From Aquimarina agarilytica ZC1 (GTDB lineage: Bacteria > Bacteroidota > Bacteroidia > Flavobacteriales > Flavobacteriaceae), in contig NZ_JH621246.1 of NCBI RefSeq assembly GCF_000255455.1, positions 56,335 to 112,920 on the forward strand: DNA of 56,586 nt. Reading direction: 5' to 3'. This document shows positions 8,775 through 16,595 of the stretch, one piece after another. The stretch's first letter is position 1. Each line of letters starts with the position of its first letter. A model generated the notes under the pieces. That model was given only the letters and a program-made list of their open reading frames with translations. It was not told the DNA's origin and did no database searches. Position numbers and translations under genes: made by a program.

Positions 8775-9209
8775 ATGGAAATAGCAGAAATTAAAGTTTC
8801 TTACACAAACAATAATAAGAAACGATTAAAAATAACCAACAGTAAAATGTCTTATGATTTACTATTAGCTTGTTGGAATAAACATACTATAGAATTACAG
8901 GAAGAATTTAAAGTATTATTATTAAACAATACTAATCAAGTATTAGGAATTTATCCATTAGCCAAAGGAGGAAGTTCTGGTGTAAATGTAGATGCTAAAT
9001 TGGTGTTTTCTGTAGCTTTAAAATGCAATGCAAAAGGTATTATTGTAGCACACAACCACCCAAGTGGTAGCCTAAAAATTAGTGAAGCTGATAAAATAAT
9101 GACTAACAAGCTTAAAAAAGCAGGAGAATATTTAGATGTTGCTGTTTTAGACCACTTAGTTATTACTAAAGATGGCTTTTACAGTTTTAATGATGAAGGA
9201 ATTATGTAG
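8775..9209 (+). CDS. Short RadC/JAB-domain protein
   Basis: The 144-residue protein carries the JAB/MPN metal-binding signature HNHPSG at residues 93-98 followed by Asp106, the RadC-type metalloenzyme site. It lacks the N-terminal helix-hairpin-helix region of the chromosomal RadC (about 220 residues), matching the truncated versions typical of integrative elements and phage-like islands. The catalytic role of such proteins is not settled; anti-restriction or DNA-repair links have been proposed. The start follows a terminator hairpin by about 17 bases. Confidence 0.85.
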   Translation: MEIAEIKVSYTNNNKKRLKITNSKMSYDLLLACWNKHTIELQEEFKVLLLNNTNQVLGIYPLAKGGSSGVNVDAKLVFSVALKCNAKGIIVAHNHPSGSLKISEADKIMTNKLKKAGEYLDVAVLDHLVITKDGFYSFNDEGIM

Positions 9210-9210
9210 T

Positions 9211-9258
9211 ACCTGTATAAAGGTGAAGCATTGTTTATACATACTTTTTACTACAGGT
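9211..9258. repeat. Nested inverted repeat after radC-like gene
   Basis: ACCTGTA (9211-9217) is complementary to TACAGGT (9252-9258), and inside it TGTATAAA (9214-9221) is perfectly complementary to TTTATACA (9234-9241). The two pairings are mutually exclusive. It may act as a transcription terminator or protein-binding site. The remaining bases to 9420 show nothing I can name. Confidence 0.4.
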
Positions 9259-9420
9259 TAAAATCAATTTTATCTAGATTTTACTGTGAAATCTTATATA
9301 ATAAAACTGTAATTTTTGGATAAATGTATTTGTGAACTTATGTAAATACCCACTATTTAAGCATTAATTTATAACGGTAACTATTTTAAGATAGGTATTA
9401 ATAGCGGAATATTATTAGTA

Positions 9421-9639
9421 TTAAAAACTAACCAAGTCATTCAATGTTAATTCCAAAAAATCCGCAATCTTTTTTAGAGTATATAAAGTAGGATTAGTTC
9501 CACCAGCTTCTAATCTGGACATATTGGACTTCTCAAAGTTACAAGCATCTGCAACTTGTTGTTGAGTAATACCTTTTTGTTCCCTTAATACTCTTATTCT
9601 TTTCCCTATTGAAATTTGAAGTTCTTCTTTATCAGACAC
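9421..9639 (-). CDS. XRE-family transcriptional regulator (72 residues)
   Basis: A minimal helix-turn-helix protein with GKRIRVLREQKGITQQQVAD followed by MSRLEAGGTNPTLYTLKKIA, the canonical XRE fold, and no partner domain. The start is GTG at 9639; an overlapping ATG is out of frame. It is divergent from the lipoprotein gene at 9775, and the shared intergenic region contains inverted TTACCAAA/TTTGGTAA elements that are plausible operators. Confidence 0.85.
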   Translation of the reverse strand: MSDKEELQISIGKRIRVLREQKGITQQQVADACNFEKSNMSRLEAGGTNPTLYTLKKIADFLELTLNDLVSF

Positions 9640-9656
9640 ATTAAAAATAATTAGTT

Positions 9657-9720
9657 GTTACCAAATATGAAAACTTTTTAAAGTAAATTGGTTATCATTT
9701 TTGGTAACTTTTTAAATTTG
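9657..9720 (+). promoter_or_regulatory. Divergent control region with inverted operators and -7 box
   Basis: GTTACCAAA (9657-9665) and TTTGGTAAC (9700-9708) are perfect inverted copies, and a related TTGGTTATC lies at 9688-9696. A Bacteroidota-type -7 box TAAATTTG is at 9713-9720, about 55 bases before the lipoprotein ATG. The copies flank the XRE gene's own start, so they are candidate binding sites for that XRE protein. The elements are seen; binding is inference. Confidence 0.5.
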
Positions 9721-9774
9721 TCAAATTCAGCTTCAAACAAAAATCAAATAGATACTTATATAACACAAAATATT

Positions 9775-10353
9775 ATGAAACACTTTTTTTTAGTATTAAT
9801 AGCGTTTTTTTCAATCTTGTCTTGTTCTAAAGATGATGAAACAAACAATGAGGACATACCTGAAGATGCAATATTTATATCCATTAACGATGATATAAGG
9901 CAATTGCATGCTTCTAATAGGAATAATTATGAAATTGATTTATCAAGTTTTGAATTTAATCAGACATCATCTGAACCTCAAGGAGTACAGTTTGTTATGG
10001 ATATTTATGACCCAAACAAAGAATTTATTGGCAATATAGCAGGGATAAATAGATGCTCTGAGATAGAAGTTTTTGCTGATGTTTTTCAAACTCGTTTCCC
10101 TGATGAGAATATAGAAACCCTCTTTAATGCAAATAGATTACCCATCATAGATAAATTTAATAAATGTGAATTATTTATTCGATTAAAAGATGAGTCTGAT
10201 AATGTAATTATGGCAGGAACTTCACAAAATGGTCAATCTATTTCAGTTGATGAAATTAATGGATTTCAATACAGAGTAGAGTTCTTCGATATAATTTTTG
10301 AAACTAACTCTGGGGAAACTTTTACTGCAAGTGGTAGAATTAATACTTTATAA
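9775..10353 (+). CDS. Predicted lipoprotein, unknown function
   Basis: From the ATG at 9775 the product begins MKHFFLVLIAFFSILSCSKD, a lipoprotein signal with lipobox LSC. The frame extends to 9688, but those 29 codons precede the signal peptide and overlap the promoter, so the later start is preferred. The mature part (about 175 residues) is acidic and beta-rich with no recognised domain. It is the first of three genes that end the island and sit next to or overlap each other. Confidence 0.75.
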   Translation: MKHFFLVLIAFFSILSCSKDDETNNEDIPEDAIFISINDDIRQLHASNRNNYEIDLSSFEFNQTSSEPQGVQFVMDIYDPNKEFIGNIAGINRCSEIEVFADVFQTRFPDENIETLFNANRLPIIDKFNKCELFIRLKDESDNVIMAGTSQNGQSISVDEINGFQYRVEFFDIIFETNSGETFTASGRINTL

Positions 10354-10354
10354 A

Positions 10355-10711
10355 ATGAAAAAAACAGCAATACTACTATATAGCCTATTTGTACTAAGTA
10401 ATACATTATTGGCGCAAAATAAAAATCATTCACTGACTTACAGTAAAGCAGATTCTTTAACTAATTTAAAAATGGATAAAGACAAGTTCTGGAAGAGGAT
10501 GAAGAATGATTCCATTAAGAATATCAAAAGTAAAACAACTTTTGCTAAAAACAACTTATCAGGAATTACTCCTGCTAATTCTAAAACCATTAAATCTAAA
10601 ATTATTAATAATAAGCCTAATTACTTATTATTAGGAATAGCTATTACAGGAATAATTATTCTGTTATTATACTTGATTAAAAGAAAAAATAATGAAAGAA
10701 AGGACAATTAA
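10355..10711 (+). CDS. Small secreted/membrane-anchored protein
   Basis: The ATG at 10355 lies one base after the lipoprotein stop and gives a signal peptide MKKTAILLYSLFVLSNTLLA followed by a Lys-rich domain and a C-terminal membrane helix (YLLLGIAITGIIILLLYLI) with a basic tail. The frame could extend to 10298, inside the preceding gene, which is less likely. No family is recognised. The 3' end overlaps the next gene by 20 bases, implying a common transcript. Confidence 0.7.
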   Translation: MKKTAILLYSLFVLSNTLLAQNKNHSLTYSKADSLTNLKMDKDKFWKRMKNDSIKNIKSKTTFAKNNLSGITPANSKTIKSKIINNKPNYLLLGIAITGIIILLLYLIKRKNNERKDN

Positions 10712-11300
10712 GTACCTCATTGTAATTGGTTTGCTTTTAGTTGTCTTCTTCTGTGTTGGGTTAATTGGCAATATTTTAAACGCCATAACCAATTACATAC
10801 ATCATCATCCTTTTATATTCTCTATTATAATTATTTCTTGTATTGTTATTTATGTTAACATAAATAATACAGTTACTGTTAAAATAGCAGATAGAATTGA
10901 GCTTTATAAAACATTAAAGTTTGAAATAGGAGAGCAATATGAAAATTATGAGTTTGATTTAAAATCTAAAGGAGAGAAAACAGTAAATGGTATCTATTAT
11001 GATATATACCTGTATGGAAAGGATGATTTTAAAACACTTTTTGACTTACCTATTTCCAGAGGAATTTTATTACTATTTAATGCTGATATTTTAAGTGCTG
11101 TTTATTATAGGTTTGAAGGGAATCATTTTGAATATTTATTGAAGCAGTTGAATAAAGGACTTCCACATAACAACAAAATGGAAATAGACCCTTTCAGAGT
11201 TTATAGAGCTACTTGCAATTTAGATTCAAATACAGTTGTAGAATTGTTGGTCAAGAAAGATGGAAATACAGGGATTGCTATGAAGAAGAAATTAATGTAG
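10692..11300 (+). CDS. Membrane protein with two N-terminal helices, unknown
   Basis: The 202-residue protein has two hydrophobic segments near residues 7-27 and 40-55 and a soluble C-terminal domain of about 135 residues with no recognised family. It overlaps the preceding gene by 20 bases. It is the last gene of the island before the tRNA-derived attachment site, about 145 bases upstream of it. Confidence 0.7.
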   Translation: MKERTIKYLIVIGLLLVVFFCVGLIGNILNAITNYIHHHPFIFSIIIISCIVIYVNINNTVTVKIADRIELYKTLKFEIGEQYENYEFDLKSKGEKTVNGIYYDIYLYGKDDFKTLFDLPISRGILLLFNADILSAVYYRFEGNHFEYLLKQLNKGLPHNNKMEIDPFRVYRATCNLDSNTVVELLVKKDGNTGIAMKKKLM

Positions 11301-11312
11301 CAATTCATTCTG

Positions 11313-11333
11313 GGTCAAACATAGGTCAAACAT
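11313..11333 (+). repeat. Tandem GGTCAAACAT repeats near the attachment site
   Basis: GGTCAAACAT occurs at 11313-11322 and again at 11324-11333, an 11-base period close to one helical turn, inside the non-coding stretch between the last island gene and the tRNA fragment. Spacing and position fit arm-type sites for a tyrosine recombinase or excisionase, but no such protein is in the window. Confidence 0.4.
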
Positions 11334-11445
11334 TTTGGAAATAATAAGTAATTAAAAGTAAACATCTGAAACAATAAAAAATCAAAAGACCCTTAAAATC
11401 AAGCATTTGAAAACAAAAGAAGTTAAATGAAAAATAATAATGACA

Positions 11446-11490
11446 GACTGTTAATCAGAGGGTCCTTGGTTCGAGCCCAAGAGGGGGAGC
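11446..11490 (+). other. Island attachment site: 3' half of tRNA-Asn
   Basis: These 45 bases match the 3' half of a tRNA-Asn gene, from the anticodon loop (GTT anticodon in CTGTTAA) through the TPsiC arm (GGTTCGAGCC) to the acceptor strand GAGGGGGA plus GC. The bases upstream of 11446 do not form the matching anticodon, D or acceptor strands, so no complete tRNA is present. Integrases that target a tRNA 3' end leave such a copy at the distal end of the element. Because the fragment reads on the plus strand, the element lies to its left and the intact gene is expected beyond position 1. Confidence 0.8.
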
Positions 11491-11496
11491 TTAAAA

Positions 11497-11532
11497 AGTC
11501 AGTAAACATTATGTTTTACTGGCTTTTTTTTA
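11497..11532 (+). terminator. Terminator of the original tRNA-Asn gene
   Basis: AGTCAGTAAAC (11497-11507) pairs, with a G-U pair and one bulge, with GTTTTACTGGCT (11513-11524), followed by eight T residues. It lies six bases after the tRNA fragment, the usual position of a tRNA terminator, and so marks the first host sequence. Bases 11533-11649 show no other feature. Confidence 0.65.
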
Positions 11533-11649
11533 TTTATATATATTTTTTCTTCCCAAGTTTTTAGCTTGAGCCTTTTCTATAACTATATTTACTAAACAAT
11601 TTTAAGTATTCTTTTAAAAAGAAAAAATAGACCCTAATAATTTTCCTGT

Positions 11650-12279
11650 ATGATTATTGATGAATTAGAAAAACAATATTCTTATATCTTCGAGAAAGAA
11701 TTACTCCTTGAAATATCTAAAATAGGAGTCCTTAAGGAAGTTCCTGAAGCTTTTGAATTAATTCGAGCAGGTCAATTTGTTAAATCCATGCCCTTATTAC
11801 TTAATGGTGTCATTAAAATACTGAGAAATGATAACGATGGGGAAGAACTCCTCCTGTATTTTTTAGAAAAAGGAGACACTTGCGCCATGACACTAACATG
11901 TTGTTTAGGAGAAACTAGAAGTGAAATTAAAGCCATTTCGGAAACACCAACCAAACTAATCATGATACCTATTGAAAAAATGGATTCGTGGTTAATCAAA
12001 TACAAAAGTTGGAGAAATTTTGTATTGAACAGTTACCAAAATCGCTTTATGGAAATGTTAGATGCTATTGATTCTATTGCCTTTAACAAAATGGATGAAC
12101 GTCTGGAGAAATACTTAAAAAACAGAGCAAAAGTAATAGACAATAACATTCTTTTTTGCACCCATCAAGAAATTGCTTTTGATTTACATTCATCAAGAGT
12201 TGTGATATCTAGATTATTAAAAAGCCTTGAGAACCAAGGTAAAATCAAGATATCGAGAAATAGCATAGAACTCCTTTAA
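11650..12279 (+). CDS. Crp/Fnr-family regulator 1
   Basis: This 209-residue protein has an N-terminal cyclic-nucleotide-binding-like beta barrel (about 15-130) and a C-terminal winged helix with HQEIAFDLHSSRVVISRLLK as the DNA-recognition region. There is no FNR-type cluster of four cysteines, so an oxygen-sensing iron-sulfur cluster is not evident. It is the first host gene after the island and precedes the sulfur genes. Together with the similar protein at 16596-17228 it brackets the module. One of them is the likely ligand of the GTAAC-N4-GTTAC operators found here. Confidence 0.88.
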   Translation: MIIDELEKQYSYIFEKELLLEISKIGVLKEVPEAFELIRAGQFVKSMPLLLNGVIKILRNDNDGEELLLYFLEKGDTCAMTLTCCLGETRSEIKAISETPTKLIMIPIEKMDSWLIKYKSWRNFVLNSYQNRFMEMLDAIDSIAFNKMDERLEKYLKNRAKVIDNNILFCTHQEIAFDLHSSRVVISRLLKSLENQGKIKISRNSIELL

Positions 12280-12341
12280 ACCAGATGATGCAATAGAACT
12301 TAGCAGCACGTATTAAATGCTCAATACAACCAAATGCTTTC

Positions 12342-12372
12342 TTAATTTTAATACAGCTCCCATTAAAATTAA
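12342..12372. repeat. Perfect 11-bp inverted repeat between crp and sulP
   Basis: TTAATTTTAAT (12342-12352) and ATTAAAATTAA (12362-12372) are perfect inverse complements with a nine-base loop. There is no T-run on either side, so it is a poor intrinsic terminator; it could be a 3' end structure of the crp mRNA or a protein-binding site. It stands about 80 bases upstream of the Crp/Fnr operator. Confidence 0.45.
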
Positions 12373-12452
12373 TGATAAAAAAGTTACGAAACGTTTGTAT
12401 CATCTTGGCTACAGAAATATTTTCATTACTTATTTAGTGCAAAATCAATTTA

Positions 12453-12497
12453 TGTAACTATTGTTACTGTATACCACCTACTCACTTCATAATTTTG
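12453..12497 (+). promoter_or_regulatory. Crp/Fnr operator and promoter of sulP
   Basis: A perfect dyad GTAAC-TATT-GTTAC (12454-12467) is followed by an exact TAnnTTTG -7 box, TAATTTTG, at 12490-12497. The dyad centre is 29.5 bases upstream of the box, placing it near -42 from the expected start site, the class II activator position. The same geometry recurs at two other promoters in this module. Confidence 0.75.
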
Positions 12498-12516
12498 ATA
12501 CTTAGCTTGTCAAAGT

Positions 12517-14253
12517 ATGAAAAAAGAAGTATTAACTTTTCAATGGTTACGTAGCTACAAAAAAACTCATTTAAAAGGAGATTTTTTAGCAGGAATCACT
12601 GTGGGCATACTTCTTATACCCCAAGGTATGGCCTACGCCTTAATTGCTGGATTACCTCCTATTTACGGATTATACGCAGCCATAACTCCACTTTTTATTT
12701 ATTCCTTTTTAGGTACTTCAAAAAGGTTAGCTGTAGGCCCTGTAGCTTTGGATGCTCTTATCATTGCCTCTGGTCTTAGCGCTTTAACTTTTCAAAGTGT
12801 AGACTTGTATATACAGGCCGCTATTATTGTTGCTTTAATTGTAGGGGTTATGCACTTAATTTTAGGCTTTTTACGATTAGGCTTTTTAGTAAACTTCCTA
12901 TCCAAACCTGTTATTGTTGGTTTTACTATAGCTGCGGCGATTACCATTGGTTTTAGTCAATTAAAGCATATTTTAGGAAATTATGATCAAGGCTTCGATT
13001 CCTTACTACAATGCTTTATCAATAGTATAAGCCTTATAAAAAGTATACACTTCCCCACATTTCTTTTAGGCACATTTTCAATTCTTTTTTTAGTTCTAAC
13101 TAAATTCTTTTATAAAAAAATACCTGCCCCCATTCTATTATTAATCATTAGCATTAGTATCTCATATGCATTTAATTTAGAACAATTAGGGATTAGTACA
13201 ATTGGCAAAATACCACAAGGCTTACCTGCATTTAAAATTCCGGAATTATCCTATAATTTAATCCTAAACTTACTTCCTTTGGCACTCACTTTGGCTATCA
13301 TTTCATTTACCGAAGCCATCTCAATAGCCAAATCACTTGAAGATAAATACAATGAAAATGAACTAGAACCCAATAAAGAATTAATTGCTTTAGGGATGTC
13401 AAATATAGTTGGTTCTTTTTTTCAGTCCTTTTCCGTTACTGGTGGCTTCTCTCGAACGGCTGTTAATGACGCAAATGGCGCTAATACAAAACTAGCTTCG
13501 TTAATTAGTGCGTCAACAGTGGCTTTGGTGTTACTTTTTTTAACTCCTACTTTTTATTATTTACCCAAAGCAAGTCTTGGAGCTATTATTATGGTATCTG
13601 TTGCCGGCTTAATAAACTTAACCTATCCCAAAGAACTATTTAAAAACCGAAAGGATGAGTTTGCAGCTTTATTTTTGACTTTTTTAGCCACATTATTTAT
13701 TGGAATCAAGGAAGGTATTCTCCTTGGAGTTGCTTCTTCTATTTTACTTATGATTTATAGAACTTCTCGACCTCACATGGCAGTCTTAGGCAGGGTTAAA
13801 GAAACTTCATACTTCAAAAACATTAATCGCTTTACCGAATCTGTAGAAATAGATGAGTCCATATTAATTATCCGTTTTGATGCTCAAATTTATTTTGGTA
13901 ATAAAGACTTTTTCAGAAAACAAGTTCTTAAAGAAATTAATAAAAGAAAAAACAACGTTAAAGCACTAATCCTAAATGCCGAGAGCATTAACTATATTGA
14001 TAGTACCGGCATTTATATGCTTCGTGGGTTATTAAATGAACTCCATAAAAAACAAATACAACTTGTGGTTGCTGCAGCCATAGGGCCTATTAGAGATATT
14101 TTTAATAAATCTGGATTAATAAATGAAATCGGTGTTTCCAATTTTTTTATAGATACCGTGGCAGCCTATGATTTTTTAAAACAACAAAAACCGCAAACAA
14201 AATTACAGCATAGTATTTGCTTACAATCTAAAAAAATTGAATATGAAAATTGA
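12517..14253 (+). CDS. SulP-family anion (sulfate-type) transporter with STAS domain
   Basis: The 578-residue protein has the SulP transmembrane core (about 10-12 helices), including the signature GLPPIYGLYAAITPL near residue 45 and the conserved SFSVTGGFSRTAVN around residue 305, and a cytoplasmic C-terminal STAS domain (about 440-560) with YIDSTGIYML. The family moves sulfate or other anions across the inner membrane. The ATG lies about 20 bases after the -7 box. The next gene, a persulfide-dioxygenase-like enzyme, overlaps its end, so the pair may link export or import of a sulfur oxyanion to sulfide oxidation; the substrate is not determined by sequence. Confidence 0.92.
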   Translation: MKKEVLTFQWLRSYKKTHLKGDFLAGITVGILLIPQGMAYALIAGLPPIYGLYAAITPLFIYSFLGTSKRLAVGPVALDALIIASGLSALTFQSVDLYIQAAIIVALIVGVMHLILGFLRLGFLVNFLSKPVIVGFTIAAAITIGFSQLKHILGNYDQGFDSLLQCFINSISLIKSIHFPTFLLGTFSILFLVLTKFFYKKIPAPILLLIISISISYAFNLEQLGISTIGKIPQGLPAFKIPELSYNLILNLLPLALTLAIISFTEAISIAKSLEDKYNENELEPNKELIALGMSNIVGSFFQSFSVTGGFSRTAVNDANGANTKLASLISASTVALVLLFLTPTFYYLPKASLGAIIMVSVAGLINLTYPKELFKNRKDEFAALFLTFLATLFIGIKEGILLGVASSILLMIYRTSRPHMAVLGRVKETSYFKNINRFTESVEIDESILIIRFDAQIYFGNKDFFRKQVLKEINKRKNNVKALILNAESINYIDSTGIYMLRGLLNELHKKQIQLVVAAAIGPIRDIFNKSGLINEIGVSNFFIDTVAAYDFLKQQKPQTKLQHSICLQSKKIEYEN

Positions 14254-15652
14254 ACAAATTTATACGGGATGCTTAGCCCAAGGAGCCTATTACATTGAAA
14301 GTAAAGGAGAGGTTGCTATTATTGATCCGTTAAGAGAAATTAAACCTTATATAGAAAAAGCCCAAAGTAATAATAGTCGCATAAAATACATTTTTGAAAC
14401 TCATTTTCATGCCGATTTTGTAAGTGGACATATCACTTTAGCAAAAGAAACTGGAGCTCCAATTATTTATGGCCCCAATGCCGAAACTTCTTTTGAGTCT
14501 ATAATAGCTACCGACGGTCAGGAATTCTCATTGGGTGACCTAAGTATTATTGTAATGCATACTCCGGGACATACCATGGAAAGCACCACCTATTTACTAA
14601 AGGATGCTCAGGGTAAAAATCATGCTATTTTTAGTGGAGACACTTTATTTTTAGGAGATGTCGGAAGGCCAGATTTAGCACAAAAAACAAATCAAATAAC
14701 ACAAGAGGATCTTGCTGGCATGTTATATGACAGTTTAAGAAATAAAATTATGCCTCTTGAAAATGAAGTATTAGTATACCCCGCTCATGGCGCTGGTTCT
14801 GCTTGCGGCAAAAACCTTAGTAAAGAAACAGTGGGCACTATTGGAGGACAAAAACAAACAAATTATGCGCTAAGAAATGACATGACCAAAGCCGAATTTA
14901 TAAAAGAAGTTACAGATGGGTTATTACCACCTCCTATTTATTTTCCGGCTAATGTAAAAATGAATAAAGAAGGGTATAAAGATATCGATGAAGTCATAGA
15001 AAAAGGTACTCGTGAACTTACTCCAAATGAATTTGAAAATTTAGCTAATGATAGGGGTGCTTTAATACTTGATGTAAGAAATCAATCTGATTTTGCAAAA
15101 GGTCACATTCCTAATTCTATTTTTATTGGTCTTGATGGTGGCTTTGCCCCATGGGTGGGAAGTTTGATAGGTGACATAGCACATCCCATAGTATTAATAA
15201 CTCCCGAAGGAAGAGAGGAAGAAGCTGTAACACGACTTTCGCGTGTAGGTTTTGATCATACTTTAGGGTATTTAAAAGGTGGGTTTGAAGCTTGGAAAAC
15301 TAGCGGTAAAGATTACGATATTGTTCATAGTATTGATGCTACTGAATTCAAAAAAAAACGTACCGATCAATCCATTATTTTTGATGTAAGAAAAGATGGC
15401 GAATTTACCGCCGAAAATATACCTACCGCTAAACACGCTCCACTTAGTAGGATCAACGATTTTTTAGCTAATTTCCCGAATGAAAAAAACTTTTACATAC
15501 ATTGTGCCGGTGGATATCGAAGCATGATTGCTGCTTCCATTTTAAAAAGTAGAGGAATTCATAACTTAATAGATATTCAAGGAGGCTTTAAAGCCATTAA
15601 AGAAGCAGGTATTCCGACCTCTGGTTATGTTTGCCCTTCTACAATTAAATAA
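14243..15652 (+). CDS. MBL-fold persulfide dioxygenase-like protein with two rhodanese domains
   Basis: The N-terminal metallo-beta-lactamase fold carries HFHADF (His54, His56, Asp58), His110 and Asp133. Phe59 replaces the second-site His of HxHxDH, as expected for ETHE1/Blh-type enzymes that bind a single iron. Two rhodanese domains follow. The first (about 265-350) lacks the catalytic Cys (LITPEGREE in its loop); the second (about 370-460) has it in HCAGGYRS. The enzyme should oxidise persulfide to sulfite and/or transfer sulfane sulfur. I chose ATG 14243 over TTG 14237; it overlaps sulP by 11 bases. Confidence 0.92.
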   Translation: MKIEQIYTGCLAQGAYYIESKGEVAIIDPLREIKPYIEKAQSNNSRIKYIFETHFHADFVSGHITLAKETGAPIIYGPNAETSFESIIATDGQEFSLGDLSIIVMHTPGHTMESTTYLLKDAQGKNHAIFSGDTLFLGDVGRPDLAQKTNQITQEDLAGMLYDSLRNKIMPLENEVLVYPAHGAGSACGKNLSKETVGTIGGQKQTNYALRNDMTKAEFIKEVTDGLLPPPIYFPANVKMNKEGYKDIDEVIEKGTRELTPNEFENLANDRGALILDVRNQSDFAKGHIPNSIFIGLDGGFAPWVGSLIGDIAHPIVLITPEGREEEAVTRLSRVGFDHTLGYLKGGFEAWKTSGKDYDIVHSIDATEFKKKRTDQSIIFDVRKDGEFTAENIPTAKHAPLSRINDFLANFPNEKNFYIHCAGGYRSMIAASILKSRGIHNLIDIQGGFKAIKEAGIPTSGYVCPSTIK

Positions 15653-15666
15653 GTAGACGCTATATC

Positions 15667-16173
15667 ATGAAAAAAAGAAAAATCTTATTACTAGCATCTC
15701 TACTGCTTACAGTAAATCTAATTGCACAAAAAGAAACGAGCGATCAAGGGTTTACTACTATGCTCAACAAATTGTTAAGTCATACTGTTAAAGAGGTACT
15801 TCCTAACGAAATAAAAAATGACTCCACATACATTTTTTTAGATGCACGAGAAAAACAAGAATATAATGTGAGCCATATTCAAAATGCTTTATGGGTAGGT
15901 TATGAAAATTTTAAACCAAAAATACTTAAGGATATTCCAAAAGACCGACCTATTATAGTGTATTGTACTGTTGGATACCGAAGCGAAAAAATTGCTGAAA
16001 AATTATTAAAGAATGGATACACTGACGTATCCAACTTGTATGGAGGCATTTTTGAATGGGTCCATAACAATAAAAAAGTTTCAGACGGAAACACCACTAC
16101 ATATAAAATACACACTTACAATAAAGAATGGTCAAAATGGTTAAAAAAAGGAGAAAAAATATATCAACAATAA
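15667..16173 (+). CDS. Secreted rhodanese-like sulfurtransferase
   Basis: The N-terminus MKKRKILLLASLLLTVNLIA is a signal peptide, followed by one rhodanese domain (about 45-140) with the active-site loop CTVGYRS. It is therefore a periplasmic single-domain sulfurtransferase. It lies 14 bases after the dioxygenase gene and overlaps the next rhodanese gene by about 46 bases, so the three are likely one transcript. Probable role: handling of sulfane sulfur (persulfide or thiosulfate) outside the inner membrane. Confidence 0.88.
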   Translation: MKKRKILLLASLLLTVNLIAQKETSDQGFTTMLNKLLSHTVKEVLPNEIKNDSTYIFLDAREKQEYNVSHIQNALWVGYENFKPKILKDIPKDRPIIVYCTVGYRSEKIAEKLLKNGYTDVSNLYGGIFEWVHNNKKVSDGNTTTYKIHTYNKEWSKWLKKGEKIYQQ

Positions 16174-16538
16174 CAGTATGTATCGCTTTATTCTTAGCTG
16201 TAATTTCTTGCACTGGTCAAAAGCAAACTAGCATTAAAAAAGTAGATTTGCTCACATTAAAACAAGATGTCATTGGTAAAAACGTTCAATTTATAGATGT
16301 TCGCAGTCCTAAAGAATATAATGAAGGTCATATTGACGATGCTATAAATATGAACATTGCCGAGGTTGATAATTTTATAAAGCAAACACAACAGTTAGAT
16401 AAAAATAAACCTGTTTATCTTTATTGTTACACCGGGGGTCGAAGCGGAAAAGCTTCCAAAATACTAGCAAAAGCAGGTTTTACAAGTATCTATGATTTTA
16501 CTGGAGGTTGGAAAGCTTGGTCAAAGGATCTGGACTAA
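16128..16538 (+). CDS. Rhodanese-like lipoprotein
   Basis: A short protein with a lipoprotein signal ending AVISC and a single rhodanese domain with the active loop CYTGGRS. Two starts are possible, ATG 16128 and ATG 16137; both keep the signal peptide. The overlap of 46 (or 37) bases with the preceding rhodanese gene indicates translational coupling. With the soluble periplasmic rhodanese it forms a pair of sulfurtransferases on the outer side of the inner membrane. Confidence 0.87.
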   Translation: MVKMVKKRRKNISTITVCIALFLAVISCTGQKQTSIKKVDLLTLKQDVIGKNVQFIDVRSPKEYNEGHIDDAINMNIAEVDNFIKQTQQLDKNKPVYLYCYTGGRSGKASKILAKAGFTSIYDFTGGWKAWSKDLD

Positions 16539-16566
16539 AAATGAAAAATCGTACATTTTTAGATCT

Positions 16567-16574
16567 TAATTTTG
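16567..16574 (+). promoter_or_regulatory. -7 box upstream of crp/fnr 2
   Basis: TAATTTTG is an exact match to the Bacteroidota TAnnTTTG box, 22 bases before the ATG at 16596. No GTAAC dyad is present here, so this promoter appears independent of the operator seen at the other three. Confidence 0.5.
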
Positions 16575-16595
16575 AATACTGAATACAAAATAACA

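Noticed and set aside
11446..11490. Functional tRNA-Asn gene
   Set aside because: Only the 3' half matches; the upstream bases cannot form the acceptor, D or anticodon 5' strands.
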